A stretch of 64,000 bases of DNA from Plantimonas leprariae (GCF_008802405.1 NZ_VZDO01000016.1:1-64000); one strand, 5' to 3'. Counted from the stretch's first letter, positions 52,813 to 62,740 are shown. Program-made: numbers and translations. Notes: generated by a model not told the origin, from the letters alone.

Positions 52813-53526
52813 GGCGGTGCGGGTTCCCTTCGGCCGGCCGGAGCTTGGCGGTCGTAGGTCTCGCTTCCGCGGAGGGAGGGAGAAGTTGTGGTGTTGGTGG
52901 TGGAATGAGTGGTGTCCGGTCTCCGAATCTGGGGTGCCGCTGTTGGTGAGAGAGGGGGAAGCAAAGCAGTGCGGAACACGGCGGTCAGGCCGTCAAAGAG
53001 TACGGCGGCGGGAGCGGCGGCAGGGAGCACGGGGACGGCAGCGGGGTTAGGGAGAGCGCGGGCGGTCTCAGGCGGAGCCCAGCTTTCGGGCCATCTCCCC
53101 CTCTCTTCTATACAGCGTCGAAACCAGCGCCGAACCAGCTGCATGAGCCGCAGATGGGGGAGCGTTTTCAGCTGCGGCATGCAGGCTATGTCGCGACGTA
53201 GCACGCTGGCGCAGTCTGCCGATGCCAGTTCTGATCTTGAGAGGAAGCCGCCCGGCAGCTTTCAGTCGATTGGCCGGGAAAGCTGCCTTTCCGGTTTCGA
53301 CCCCTTGAAGACATTCAACGCTATTCCCGAGCTTCCATAAAGCAGACATAGCAGGCGACCACTCAACGTTCGGACGACTGCCATCCACCCCGCCTCATAG
53401 GCTCGCATCGGCACGTATGCTCGGGGCCATTCCCAGTCGCCGGCAGACCAACAAAAGAAGCCCGACAACCCGCTGAGACCCTTCTTCGTTTGCCGACATT
53501 GCGCATAAGCTCGGCAGCGAGGCAGG
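52813..53526. other. Gene-free stretch with a reverse copy of the dispersed repeat
   Basis: About 700 bp without a supported gene. A 131-residue ORF on the minus strand ends at the ArdC start but looks low-complexity. The stretch contains repeat copy 5 at 53243-53303. Nothing else is recognised. Confidence 0.5.
53243..53303 (-). repeat. Dispersed intergenic repeat, copy 5 (reverse)
   Basis: Read on the minus strand it begins GGGTCGAAACCGGAAAGG, continues CAGCTTTCCCGG and ends GGGCGGCTTCC, aligning over about 60 bp with copy 1. It is the only copy found in this orientation. Confidence 0.5.
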
Positions 53527-54756
53527 ATGAGATCGACATCGGTGGCAGCGGCAACCTTAACCGAAACGGTGCGGTACGCTATATCTCTGCTTGCCGGCGC
53601 CTGCATGTCTGCCAGCGCAGCGCTGGCCGAGGATACCGGTTCGGGACCGGACCCGCTGCGTTTCGGTTCCGGCGATCGGTACGTGATGTTCGCGCCCTTC
53701 GTTCAGTTCGAGATCGGGCACGCGGACGCCGATCCGGACGACTTTCTGGACGGCATCGACGACACCCGCGTCCAGTACCGCCGGGCGCGGCTCTACACCG
53801 ACTTCAAGTTCGACCGGTTCGGTGGCGAGTTCACCTTCGACCTCGCGACCGATCCGGACCCGACCGTCGTCTACGGCTACCTCAACTACGCGGTGACGGA
53901 CGAGCTGACGCTGCAGGTCGGGCAGCAGAAGGCGCTGTTCTCGCTGCAGGACCTCACCAGCGCCCGCCCCGCCCTCTTCAACGAAGACAGCCAGAGTTCT
54001 GCGCTGCAGCCGGGCGGCTATCTCGGCGTCGCCACGGTCGGCGCGACAGCCCTCTACGGCGCGCGGAACTGGAGCGTCAGCGCCGGCGTCTTCGGCACCG
54101 ACGTCAACGTCGAGCCGTTTGGCCAAGGCACGAGCGTCATGGGACGGGCGACCTATGGGCCGGTTCTCACCGACGACGCGGCGGTGCATCTCGGCCTCAG
54201 CCTCGTCGGCACCTTCGATCCGGAACCGGCGCTGTCGTTCGCGGGAGATCCGGGCCTCGACCTGTTCAGCGACGTGTCGACGATCTCCACCGGCGACTTC
54301 ACCGCCGTCGAGTCCTACGAGGCGGCGAACCTCGAACTCGCGGCGAGCGTCGGCCGCTTCACGCTGGAAAGCGAGTACACGCTCGCGACGCTCGACGATC
54401 GCGAGAAAGGCAGTCCGTTCCTGCACGGCGCCTATGTCGGGCTGCTCGCCTTCCTGACCGACGACCACCGCACCTACGACGGCTCCACCGGCACGTTCGA
54501 TAAGGTCGAGCCAAAGGCGCCGGCCGGGCCGGACGGCTTCGGCGCGTTGGAGGTCGGCGGCCGGCTCGACTACCTCGACCTCAGCGATGCGGGACCCGAC
54601 GCGGGCACCGAGATCGCCGGCACCGGCATCCTCAACTGGTACCTGACCGAAAAGCTGCGCGTATCACTGAGCCACACCTACACGGCGGTAATGGATGGAC
54701 CGGACGACGGCGCCGACTTCAACGCCTCGCTGCTGCGCTTCTGGTTTACCTACTGA
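53527..54756 (+). CDS. OprO/OprP-like outer-membrane porin
   Basis: A 409-residue protein with a signal peptide ending near SAALAED and a beta-barrel pattern throughout. RARLYTDFKFDRFGGEFTFD and QVGQQKALFSLQDLTSARPA are typical of phosphate-selective porins O and P, and the C-terminus ends in an aromatic residue (RFWFTY) as outer-membrane barrels do. A GAGG-like site lies about 8 nt before the ATG. It may take up phosphate, pyrophosphate or other anions. It is a single-gene unit. Confidence 0.87.
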   Translation: MRSTSVAAATLTETVRYAISLLAGACMSASAALAEDTGSGPDPLRFGSGDRYVMFAPFVQFEIGHADADPDDFLDGIDDTRVQYRRARLYTDFKFDRFGGEFTFDLATDPDPTVVYGYLNYAVTDELTLQVGQQKALFSLQDLTSARPALFNEDSQSSALQPGGYLGVATVGATALYGARNWSVSAGVFGTDVNVEPFGQGTSVMGRATYGPVLTDDAAVHLGLSLVGTFDPEPALSFAGDPGLDLFSDVSTISTGDFTAVESYEAANLELAASVGRFTLESEYTLATLDDREKGSPFLHGAYVGLLAFLTDDHRTYDGSTGTFDKVEPKAPAGPDGFGALEVGGRLDYLDLSDAGPDAGTEIAGTGILNWYLTEKLRVSLSHTYTAVMDGPDDGADFNASLLRFWFTY

Positions 54757-55127
54757 GATTACGGCCCCGCGGCCGTCGACTTGCCTCGCCGCTTCGCGCC
54801 TCAGGCGGGCTCCATCACGGCGATCCATCGATGGCGAAAATCGCCGGCCGCGCCGACTGCCTCCTCTTCCGCCAGCGCTAGGCAGCAGCCATGGAGAGGC
54901 GACCGCGAGCAAGCGGGATGACCAAGCAGACGCCCAGAGATCCTGTAGGCAGCCGAGCAGCGTCGCGGCGACGGTCGCAACGCCGACGCTCGAATTGGGA
55001 ACAGACGGCTTGCCTACTTAGCGGTGGTAAGCTTCCCTCGATCCACAAGTCGACGGCTCGTTTGCGAGTACTGCTGATGCAGATGAAATCAGTCAGACCG
55101 CCTCGGTTACGATCGAGGGCAGCGTAG
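54757..55127. other. Gene-free gap with a terminator-like hairpin
   Basis: Starting 4 nt after the porin stop, ACGGCC (54761-54766) and GGCCGT (54771-54776) form a 6-bp GC stem with a 4-nt loop. No T-run follows, so it is only terminator-like. The rest of the 371 bp contains nothing recognised. Confidence 0.4.
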
Positions 55128-56099
55128 GTGAGCAGGGACGTCCTCGACCGCCTGTTGATCACGCTGGCGGTGCGGCTGCACATTTCCTCGGTGTGCCGCA
55201 TCCAGCGCGGTTGGCGCTTGGCGTTCGGTCCGTTCGAGGCGATCACGGTCCACTACGTGCTGAACGGCAGCGGCGGCGTCCGGATCGACGGTGGCGCCTG
55301 GGTGCCGTTCTATGCGGGCAGCGTCATCATCGTTCCGGCCCGACGGCCGCACGCGATCGGCGAGCCAAACACGCCAGTCGGCGAGGTTCGTGGCGAAGAG
55401 CGTTGCGCCGTCCAGCACGAAGGCTTGGTGACGTTCACCGGCGGGGACGGCAGCAGCGACACGCTGCTCGTCTGCGGCATGATCCCGGCGACCTACGACG
55501 GTGCGCTCGGCCTGCTCGCCGCCCTGCAGGGTCCGCTGATCGAGAACCTTCCCGCCGACCGCAGTTTTGATAACGCCTTTGCCTTGATGCGCGCCGAGAT
55601 CGAACGGCCCACGGTCGGCACGCAGGCTCTGACTGAAGCTCTGATGAAACAGTGCCTCGTGCTTCTGTTGCGTCGTCACTTGATGTCAGACGACACCTCG
55701 CCCGTCACCGCTTCCTTGCGCGATCCGCGGCTGACGCGGGCGGTCCTCGCGGTCGTCGAGCGACCAGCGAACCCGCACACGGTCGAGAGCCTGGCACGGG
55801 TCGCCGGCATGAGCCGGGCAGCGTTCGCCGAACGCTTCTCGCAGACGTTCCGGCAGACGCCGATCGACTTTGTGGGCAAGGTGCGGCTCCGGCTCGCCGC
55901 GCAACTGCTGACGACCACCGATCTGCCGGTCGGCATCATCGCGACGAGCATCGGCTATGCCAGCCGCAGCTATTTCTCGCGCGCCTTTCGGGCCGCGTAC
56001 GGGCTCGAACCCAAACGCTACCGCGAAGTCGGCGGGCAGGAGGAGCGCGAGCCCGAGAGCGTTCGGGACACGCTCCTGCCGGAAACGCTCTCGTCCTGA
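55128..56099 (+). CDS. AraC-family transcriptional regulator with cupin sensor domain
   Basis: A 323-residue regulator: N-terminal cupin_6 type sensor (LAFGPFEAITVHYVLNG, YAGSVIIVPARRPHAI) and C-terminal double helix-turn-helix (HTVESLARVAGMSRAAFAERF and IIATSIGYASRSYFSRAFR). This is the layout of regulators next to catalase or oxidoreductase genes. The start is GTG 55128. The catalase-family genes downstream are the likely targets. A hairpin with CGGACA/TGTCCG arms (56100-56119) follows its stop. Confidence 0.9.
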   Translation: MSRDVLDRLLITLAVRLHISSVCRIQRGWRLAFGPFEAITVHYVLNGSGGVRIDGGAWVPFYAGSVIIVPARRPHAIGEPNTPVGEVRGEERCAVQHEGLVTFTGGDGSSDTLLVCGMIPATYDGALGLLAALQGPLIENLPADRSFDNAFALMRAEIERPTVGTQALTEALMKQCLVLLLRRHLMSDDTSPVTASLRDPRLTRAVLAVVERPANPHTVESLARVAGMSRAAFAERFSQTFRQTPIDFVGKVRLRLAAQLLTTTDLPVGIIATSIGYASRSYFSRAFRAAYGLEPKRYREVGGQEEREPESVRDTLLPETLSS

Positions 56100-56352
56100 C
56101 GGACACAAGGTCTTGTCCGGCAGCTTGCGCCCTATCGTCCACAAAGCGTGCCCCATCGTCCAACTTCGGCAAGCGAAGCAAAGAGGGCTCGTTTTCCCAT
56201 AGCCGGCAACCGGTTGCTCTCCGGAACTTGCCTTGATCAAGTGCCGTTCTGTCAGCTGAGTTCAGCCACCGCACAGGTGGCATTGACCCGATCGTCCGAG
56301 CGCGACGCGCCGGTGCGATGTCCCGGGTCGGGACTGCGGATGAGGATACCCG

Positions 56353-57444
56353 ATGCCGATCGCCCAGCCCATCCGCTTCCAGCCGGGTATCGAAACGCCG
56401 ACGCCGGACGAGGCCGAGACCATCGACGGCATCATCGAGGCGATGACGCATCAGGCCGAGAAGGTGGCGGAACGCGAACGGCACGCGGTGCGCGCCTCGC
56501 ATGCCAAGAGCTCGGCTCTCGCCGTCGGCACGCTGACGATCCATCCCGACCTGCCGCCGGAGCTGGCGCAAGGGCTGTTCGCCGCCTCCGGCAGTTTCGA
56601 CGTCGCCATCCGCTTCGCGCAAGGGCCCGGCGAAACGCTGGCCGACCGGGTCGGCACGCATCGCGGCATGGCGATCAAGGTGTTCGGCGTCGAGGGCGAG
56701 AAACTCGGCAGCCATCGCGACACGACGCAGGATTTCGTGCTCGCCAGCGGCCCGACCTTTCCGTCCGGCACGGCAGAGGGCTTCCTGAAGGACGAGAAGC
56801 AACTGGAAGCCGGAACTTCGATGCCGGAAGGCGTCAAGAGCTTCGTCTCGTCGGCGGCACGCAATTTGAACCGGGTCCTCCACGCCGTCGGCACCGAAAG
56901 CCCCAAGGCCGACTTCTTCGGCCATCCGTTCGTCCATCCGCTGTCCGAGCCCTACTACAGCCAAGCGCCGATCCGCTTCGGCGACTACGTGGCGAAGGTC
57001 GCGGCCTTCCCCGCTTCGGCCGAGCAGGACGCGCTCGAGAACCAGACGATCGACGTTGACAGCGATCCGGACGCGTTCCGGCACGCCACGGAAGCGTTCA
57101 TCCGGTCCGAGGAAACGGTGTTCGAGCTGCGCGTCCAGCTGTGGACGGACGCCGAGGCCCAGCCGATCGAGGACGCCTCGGTCGAGTGGAAGGAGAGCGA
57201 CAGCCCGTTCCGGACGGTGGCGACGATCCACATCCCGGCGCAGGAGGCCGGCAGCTCGGAGCGGCGGCGCTACTTCGACGAGGCGATGTCGTTCCGCCCG
57301 GCCCACACGCTCGCGGCGCACCAGCCGCTCGGCTCGGTGATGCGCGCCCGGCTGCGCGTCTACGAGGCGCTGGCCGCGTTCCGGCAGAACGCCAACGGCG
57401 TGCAGCCGCAGGAGCCGCAAACCGTCACGCAGATTCCCGCCTGA
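56353..57444 (+). CDS. Catalase-family protein (copy 1)
   Basis: A 363-residue heme-catalase-like protein, about 120 residues shorter than monofunctional catalases. It keeps HAVRASHAKSSALAVGTLTIH, which has the His of the distal site, and FAQGPGETLADRVGTHRGMAIKVFG. The next gene (57504) is a clear paralogue with the same MPIAQPxRFxP start. Such short catalase-family proteins are reported as peroxidases or SrpA-type. GAGG lies before the ATG. Confidence 0.87.
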   Translation: MPIAQPIRFQPGIETPTPDEAETIDGIIEAMTHQAEKVAERERHAVRASHAKSSALAVGTLTIHPDLPPELAQGLFAASGSFDVAIRFAQGPGETLADRVGTHRGMAIKVFGVEGEKLGSHRDTTQDFVLASGPTFPSGTAEGFLKDEKQLEAGTSMPEGVKSFVSSAARNLNRVLHAVGTESPKADFFGHPFVHPLSEPYYSQAPIRFGDYVAKVAAFPASAEQDALENQTIDVDSDPDAFRHATEAFIRSEETVFELRVQLWTDAEAQPIEDASVEWKESDSPFRTVATIHIPAQEAGSSERRRYFDEAMSFRPAHTLAAHQPLGSVMRARLRVYEALAAFRQNANGVQPQEPQTVTQIPA

Positions 57445-57503
57445 TGCAATCGCCGAACGCGCAAACCATCGGGCAAATCAGCAGCAACAAGCGGAATGAC
57501 ACC

Positions 57504-58592
57504 ATGCCGATCGCTCAGCCTGTCCGTTTCAGCCCCGACGTCGAGACGGTTTCGCCCGACGAAGGCGAGACCATCCAGAACCTGAACCAGACCTTCGACA
57601 CGATCCTGGAGACGACGGCCAAGGACTACGGCCATGCCGTACGGTCGGTCCATGCCAAGGCGCACGGCATCTTGGAAGGCACGCTGGAAATCGCGGCAGA
57701 CCTCTCGCCGGAACTGGCGCAGGGGATGTTCGCCCGGCCGGGACGACACAAGGTCTACATGCGCCTGTCGACGAACGCCGGCGACATCCTGCCGGACGCC
57801 ATCTCGCTGCCCCGCGGCTTGGCGCTGAAGGTGCTGGACGTCGAAGGTGAACGGCTGCCGGGCGCGGAAGGGACGACCCAGGACTTCGTCCTGGTCAACG
57901 GTCCGGTGTTCCAGACGAAGACCGCCAAGCAGTTCCTCGGCAACCTGAAGATGCTGGCCGGCACGACCGACAAGCTGGAGGGCACGAAGAAGGCGATGTC
58001 GAGCGTCCTGCGCGGCGTCAGCACGGCGCTCTCGGCGGTCGGCGTCGAGAGCCCGAAGCTGCAATCGCTCGGCGGCGCGCCGAACGCCGACCCGCTCGGT
58101 GAAACCTACTACAGCGTCACGCCGTTCCGCTACGGCGACTTCATCGCGAAGTTCTCGATCGTCCCGGTGTCGCCCGACCTCACGGCACTGACCGGCGCGG
58201 AGATCGACGCCTCCGACCGTCCGGACGCGATCCGCGAGACGCTGCAGGCCGAGATGCAGAATGCGACCGGCGTCTGGGAACTGCGCGTCCAGCTCTGCCG
58301 CGATCTCGAGAAGCAGCCGGTCGAAGATCCGACGGTCGAGTGGAACGAGGACGAGGCGCCGTTCGAGCGGGTGGCGACGATCACGGTCGCGCCGCAGGAC
58401 AGTTGGGAGACGGCGAGAGTCCAGGCGGTCAACGAGGCGATGCGCTTCGGCGTCTGGACCGGGCTCGCGGCCCATCAACCGCTCGGCAACATCAACCGGG
58501 CGCGCAACGAGCCGTACCAGCACTCGGCCGAGTTTCGGCAGCGCTTCAACCGTTGCCCGATCCACGAGCCGTCCGTGCGTTCCGCCGTTTGA
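57504..58592 (+). CDS. Catalase-family protein (copy 2)
   Basis: A 362-residue paralogue of the preceding gene: YGHAVRSVHAKAHGILEGTLE, SLPRGLALKVLDVEGERLPG, TTQDFVLVNGPVF and TGLAAHQPLGNINRAR. The ATG at 57504 matches the paralogue's start; an in-frame ATG at 57444 overlapping the upstream stop (TGATG) is an alternative. The two genes share the same layout and most of their length, so tandem duplication is clear. They are probably co-transcribed. Confidence 0.87.
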   Translation: MPIAQPVRFSPDVETVSPDEGETIQNLNQTFDTILETTAKDYGHAVRSVHAKAHGILEGTLEIAADLSPELAQGMFARPGRHKVYMRLSTNAGDILPDAISLPRGLALKVLDVEGERLPGAEGTTQDFVLVNGPVFQTKTAKQFLGNLKMLAGTTDKLEGTKKAMSSVLRGVSTALSAVGVESPKLQSLGGAPNADPLGETYYSVTPFRYGDFIAKFSIVPVSPDLTALTGAEIDASDRPDAIRETLQAEMQNATGVWELRVQLCRDLEKQPVEDPTVEWNEDEAPFERVATITVAPQDSWETARVQAVNEAMRFGVWTGLAAHQPLGNINRARNEPYQHSAEFRQRFNRCPIHEPSVRSAV

Positions 58593-59207
58593 TCGAGGCG
58601 GGCAACAGTATCCGCCAACCGAGGATGGCAACGCATCAGCCATGGCGAACGACGCCGACACGCAACTCGTGCTAGCCTACTTCCCGGCCTTCCGCGAACG
58701 GGACGCTGCTTGGTAGGAGCAGCACATCGCCTTCGATTTCGTCAGGCACGATCCGGGCCTCGACTTCGAGGCGCGCGGCCCGCAGGCGTCGCCAAGCTCG
58801 CCGAGGTCCTGCACGGCGCGTTCGCCATCGCCTCGCGCACGTGCCGCGTCAGTTCAGCACTCGGGCGCGCTGCCGTGACCTTGGCGTCATCAAAGTGCAG
58901 GTTCAGGACGACGGGGTCGGTACAACTGGCATGCGGCGTCAGGCGGCGGCGGCATCCTGCTCAAGGGGCAGTTCGCGCAGAATGGCGTGGATCCTTTGCC
59001 CTCGCGCCAAGCGGTGGCGAAGTCGCTCTTGAAACCCCGACCGCAGCGATGCGCTCAGCTTTTTTCTCCGATCGTCCGACGAAGTCCGTCGCCCAGTTGG
59101 TGAGGGAGCGACGGGTATGGGCGTCTGAGCGAGAAGCGACACATTGCCGTGGCAGTCGTTCATGACGTCGCCGCACCATTTGTTAGGTTGCGTCGGAGCT
59201 GGTTATC
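58593..59207. other. Gap containing a decayed gene
   Basis: Between the catalase-family gene and the convergent dehydrogenase gene, 615 bp carry the SnoaL-like pseudogene (58642 to about 58840). Beyond it no intact reading frame is recognised. Confidence 0.5.
58642..58840 (+). pseudogene. SnoaL-like (ester-cyclase) protein, nonsense and frameshift
   Basis: An ATG at 58642 begins MANDADTQLVLAYFPAFRER, as in SnoaL-like proteins, but a TAG at 58714-58716 interrupts the frame. The reading continues as HIAFDFVRHDPGLDFEARGP and then, after an apparent loss of one base near 58784, in another frame as GVAKLAEVLHGAFA. The joined text follows the ester-cyclase pattern (DFVxHDPG, then GPxGVxxLxxxLxxAF). 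The gene is therefore decayed. Family by motif only. Confidence 0.55.
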
Positions 59208-60389
59208 TTATCCGTGCGGCTTGAACACGACCTTGGTGCAGTTGTCCTTCTTGTCGCGGAACGTCTCGTAGAGCGCGGGGCCGTCCTCGAGGTTGCTGGA
59301 GCGGTGGCTAATGATGAAGGACGGATCAATCTCGCCATTCTCGATCCGCTCCAGGAGCGGCTTCAGGTAGCGCTGCATGTGCGTCTGGCCGGTCTTGAGC
59401 GTCAGCCCCTTGTTCATCAGGCCGCCGAGGTCGACCGGACCGGCCGGTCCCGCGAAGACGCCGGGCATCGAGACGTTGCCGCCGGGCCGGCAAGCAAGAA
59501 TTGCCTGGTTCAACGCGAAGGGCCGTCCCATGCTCGTGGTCGACGACATCACGGCCGACGAGACCTTCTGCATCAGGGTCTCCGCTCCGTGCGCTTCCAT
59601 GCCGACCGCCTCGATCACCGAGTCCGGACCCTGTCCGCCGGTCATCTCCATTAGCGCCTCTTGGATATCGACCGCGCCGTAGTCGATCGTCTCGGCGCCG
59701 GCCTCGCGGGCGAGCGCCAAGCGCTCAGGTACGGTGTCGATCGCGATGACCCGCTTGGCGCCGAGCAGGAAGCAGCACTTGACGGCAAGCACGCCGACTG
59801 GGCCGCAGCCCCAGACCGCCACCGTGTCCTCCGGACCAATGTCGCAGTGCTCGGCCGCCTGGTAGGCGGTCGGGAAGATGTCGGACAGGAACAGCACCTT
59901 CTCGTCGTCGAGCCCGTCCGGCACCTTGATCGGTCCAACGTCGGCATAGGGAACGCGCAGATATTCGGCCTGTCCTCCTGAGAAGCCGCCAGTGATGTGC
60001 GAGAAGCCGAAGAGGCCGGCGAGCGGATAGCCGAAAGTCTCGGCCTGCATCTTGCCGTTTGGGTTGGTTCGCTCGCAGCAGCTCCAGTTACCCCACCTGC
60101 ACTGCCGGCACTCGCCGCAGCAGATGGTGAAGGGCACGACGATCCGGTCGCCAACCTTCAGCTTCGACGCCGCGCCCGAGCCGACCTCAACGACCTCGCC
60201 CATGGTCTCATGGCCTAGGATGTCGCCGCTTTCCATCGTCGGCATAAAGCCGCCCATCAGGTGCAGATCCGAGCCGCAGATCGCGCAGGCCGTTACCTTG
60301 ATGACGACGTCGCGGTCGTGCTCGATCTTCGGGTCGGGAACCGTCTCGCAGCGGATGTCGCCCTCGCCGTGCCAGGTTAACGCCTTCAT
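59208..60389 (-). CDS. Zinc-dependent alcohol/formaldehyde dehydrogenase
   Basis: A 393-residue medium-chain dehydrogenase: catalytic zinc site [14 protein letters not shown] and [13 protein letters not shown], structural zinc cysteines in [17 protein letters not shown], and nucleotide fold [15 protein letters not shown]. The length and the [15 protein letters not shown] segment fit glutathione-independent formaldehyde dehydrogenase relatives. It oxidises an aldehyde or alcohol with NAD(P) in the cytosol. AAAGGG lies before the ATG at 60389. It is a single-gene unit. Confidence 0.9.
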   Translation of the reverse strand: MKALTWHGEGDIRCETVPDPKIEHDRDVVIKVTACAICGSDLHLMGGFMPTMESGDILGHETMGEVVEVGSGAASKLKVGDRIVVPFTICCGECRQCRWGNWSCCERTNPNGKMQAETFGYPLAGLFGFSHITGGFSGGQAEYLRVPYADVGPIKVPDGLDDEKVLFLSDIFPTAYQAAEHCDIGPEDTVAVWGCGPVGVLAVKCCFLLGAKRVIAIDTVPERLALAREAGAETIDYGAVDIQEALMEMTGGQGPDSVIEAVGMEAHGAETLMQKVSSAVMSSTTSMGRPFALNQAILACRPGGNVSMPGVFAGPAGPVDLGGLMNKGLTLKTGQTHMQRYLKPLLERIENGEIDPSFIISHRSSNLEDGPALYETFRDKKDNCTKVVFKPHG

Positions 60390-60574
60390 CAGTGAACCCT
60401 TTACGGCCGTTCAGTTGCAAGCACCGAACTAGCGGCTCTCAGGTCGCGGGCGACCACGCAGTTGTTTGGTTGGCTGCGGACGTCACAAACGCAGGTTCCG
60501 ACTCATTCAAGCCTTTGCGCGGAATTGACAACGTTCCCCAAAGCAGACGAACGGAATCGAGTATTTGGGAGACG

Positions 60575-61146
60575 TCAGCGGGCATGCCGGCACTCGTCCG
60601 GTGACTGGTTCGGTTCGCGCGGACCATTACCGAGGGAGCGCCACCACCTAAGAAGCTGAGCCGGGTCCGGTTCGACAGACACGGCGAGCCCGCCCGTACT
60701 TTCGATCCAGCCTTCGCGGAGCCCGACTGGAACAGCGACCGCGACCGGCACGACGTCGTCGAAGGCTGCGGCGAGCAACCCGATCAACCCATGGCCCTCC
60801 ATCTCGGCCCGCCCGAAGCGATTGAGGACAGCAAGATCGGGCTTGCGTGGGAGTGCCGCCGCCAGCCGCTCCCCGGACCCATGAGCCGCGTCGACGCGCG
60901 TCCGTCGAAGTGATCGTCCTGGTTCTCCACGCTTCCCCACTCCGCCTCCGGCGCGAGGATGAACTCGACGGAACGGTTCTTCGTGCGAGCCCCGTCGACG
61001 CGCCACTGGAGGATGCCGAGCACGTCCCACCCCTCCGCCAGGAGCAGGCGCATGAACTCGGCGAGCACAGCATCCGGGTCGTCGCCGGTGCCGTAGATCA
61101 TGCCGGCGACGTCGTTGTCGGAGTAGAGACGAGGCAGGTTCGGCAT
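60575..61146 (-). pseudogene. DUF2478 protein, frameshifted
   Basis: The ATG at 61146 opens a DUF2478-like start (DNDVAGMIYGTGDDPDAVLAEF, then LAEGWDVLGILQWRVDG). After about 80 codons the frame shifts: RTRVDAAHGSGERLAAALPRKPDLAVLNRFGRAEMEGHG, the expected second half, continues in another frame to a stop at 60575. The change lies around 60895-60925. It may be a true mutation or a sequencing error. DUF2478 genes are usually linked to molybdate transport, which suits the genes upstream. Confidence 0.75.
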
Positions 61147-61196
61147 GGCGGCATCCTGTCCGATCCAAAACCAAATACTGCTGCTGTCGAAGATGC

Positions 61197-61949
61197 CTAC
61201 CGATGATCGGCGAAGCCATAACGGCGCAGCACGTCCTGGCCGAGGGCCGACAGCAGCCATTTCGACAGCCGCTCCGCGCCGTGCCCGGCCGTCCGTCCGA
61301 GGCACAGGTCGTAGCTCGCCGCGACATCCAGACGCTTCGGGATAACCACGACCGCGAGGCCGGGTCGAGCTTCGACGAGCCTGCCGTTGGTGCGGTAGCT
61401 GACGAACACGTCCGCCTCGCCGCCATCGATCGCCCAGGCGGCGGCTGGAACATCGGAGGGGATCGGCAGCGAGTCCCGGCCGCCCACCAGCGCCCTCGCC
61501 TTTGCGGCGAGCACGGCACCGGCGCCGGGACGCTCCCTCTCGACGTTCCGGAAGAACTCGAGCGCGTAGTCGCCGGACGGATCGGCGCCGGGCGTCGACG
61601 TCCCGATGCGGATGTCCGGCCGAAGCATGACCTCGATCATGGTCTCTGCCGTCATTCCGAGCCCGGCGCGAGCGATTAGGCACAAGCTGTTCGCGGTGAA
61701 CGGGATCGCCGGGCCGGACAGGCCGAGGCGGTGGAGGCGTTCGGGATGCGCCATGTTGGCCGACGCGAACAGGTCGAACGCCTCGCCGGACTCGATCCGC
61801 TCGCGCAGGAGCCCGGCCGGGCCGAAGGCGGCGTCGATCCTGATACCCGTCCCGGCCTCGAACGCCGCGACGATGTCGGTGAACGGCTGGCGCAGGCTCC
61901 CCGCGGCAAGGACCTTGATGGTCGGCGCGGGTCTTTCGGAGATTGTCAT
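61197..61949 (-). CDS. ModA-like substrate-binding protein without signal peptide
   Basis: A 250-residue protein of the SBP_bac_11/ModA type: IKVLAAGSLRQPFTDIVAAFEAGTG, SGEAFDLFASANMAHPERL and FTANSLCLIAR, with the R-P-D-I-R-IGTSTPGADPSGDYA segment. It lacks a signal peptide at its start (MTISERPAPT), so either it is cytosolic or the true start is not visible. The ATG overlaps the ATPase stop by 4 bp. A cytosolic molybdate-binding sensor or storage role is possible. Confidence 0.82.
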   Translation of the reverse strand: MTISERPAPTIKVLAAGSLRQPFTDIVAAFEAGTGIRIDAAFGPAGLLRERIESGEAFDLFASANMAHPERLHRLGLSGPAIPFTANSLCLIARAGLGMTAETMIEVMLRPDIRIGTSTPGADPSGDYALEFFRNVERERPGAGAVLAAKARALVGGRDSLPIPSDVPAAAWAIDGGEADVFVSYRTNGRLVEARPGLAVVVIPKRLDVAASYDLCLGRTAGHGAERLSKWLLSALGQDVLRRYGFADHR

Positions 61950-62740
61950 CGTCCCGTTGGTTTCTCTGCGTGGCGTCCCAACCCGCGGCCTCCGAACACC
62001 GGGACGGCCGAAGTCGACAGGGTTCCGTCGACCTCGAACGGCACGAGCCGCACCGGCAGGCCGTAGAGGGCCTCGAGGTTGCGCTCGGTCACGACGCCGT
62101 CGACGGCACCGAAGATTGGGGACTCCTCCTCCATCATCAGGAGCGCCTTGGACGCCGCCGTGATCGCGTGGTTCGGCTGGTGGGTGGTGAAGACGAGCGT
62201 CCGCCCTTGCGCCGCGAGCCGGCCGATGAGGTCCAGGACGCGGCCCTGATTCTGCAGGTCGAGTGCCGAGGCGGGCTCGTCGAGAAGGAGGATCGAGGCT
62301 TCCGACGCGAGCGCCCGCGCGATCAGGACGAGTTGGCGCTCGCCGCCGGACAACCTGTCGAAGGAACGCGCGGCGAGGTCGACCATGCCGACGGCATGGA
62401 GCGCGTCGAGGGCGATCGCCTCGTCCTTCGCGGTCGGCATCCGCAGCGTCGCCACGTGCCGGGCGCGGCCCATGAGGACGATGTCGAGCGCCGAGTAGGG
62501 AAAGGCGCCCGCGAAGTCCTGCGGCACGAAGCCGACCGGGCCGGCGGCCTCGACTGTTCCCTCGCTTGCCCGCAGAAGGCCCGCCATGACGCGAAGCAGC
62601 GTGGATTTACCACGTCCGTTGGGGCCGAGGACGGCGATGACGTCGCCGTTGCCGACGACGAGATCGAGCTTCCGGAACTGCCAGGCTCGGCCATCGTAGG
62701 AGTGGCCCGCGCCGCCGAGCGACAGGCTTGGTTCACCCAT
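61946..62740 (-). CDS. FecCD-type ABC transporter ATP-binding protein
   Basis: A 264-residue ATPase: Walker A GPNGRGKST at 39-47, signature LSGGE at 130-134 and Walker B ILLLDEP at 150-156. The following VFTTHQPNHA and C-terminal substrate-specific tail fit the FecE/BtuD/MolC group. It overlaps the permease gene by 8 bp. With the permease and binding protein it forms a metal-chelate or metal-oxyanion importer; the adjacent ModA-like and DUF2478 genes argue for molybdate or tungstate. Confidence 0.9.
   Translation of the reverse strand: MGEPSLSLGGAGHSYDGRAWQFRKLDLVVGNGDVIAVLGPNGRGKSTLLRVMAGLLRASEGTVEAAGPVGFVPQDFAGAFPYSALDIVLMGRARHVATLRMPTAKDEAIALDALHAVGMVDLAARSFDRLSGGERQLVLIARALASEASILLLDEPASALDLQNQGRVLDLIGRLAAQGRTLVFTTHQPNHAITAASKALLMMEEESPIFGAVDGVVTERNLEALYGLPVRLVPFEVDGTLSTSAVPVFGGRGLGRHAEKPTGR

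Noticed and set aside
52809-53204. 131-codon minus-strand ORF ending at the ArdC start (ATGA overlap)
   Set aside because: The overlap is suggestive, but the sequence is Pro/Ala/Thr low-complexity with no domain or convincing ribosome-binding site; kept only as a possibility.
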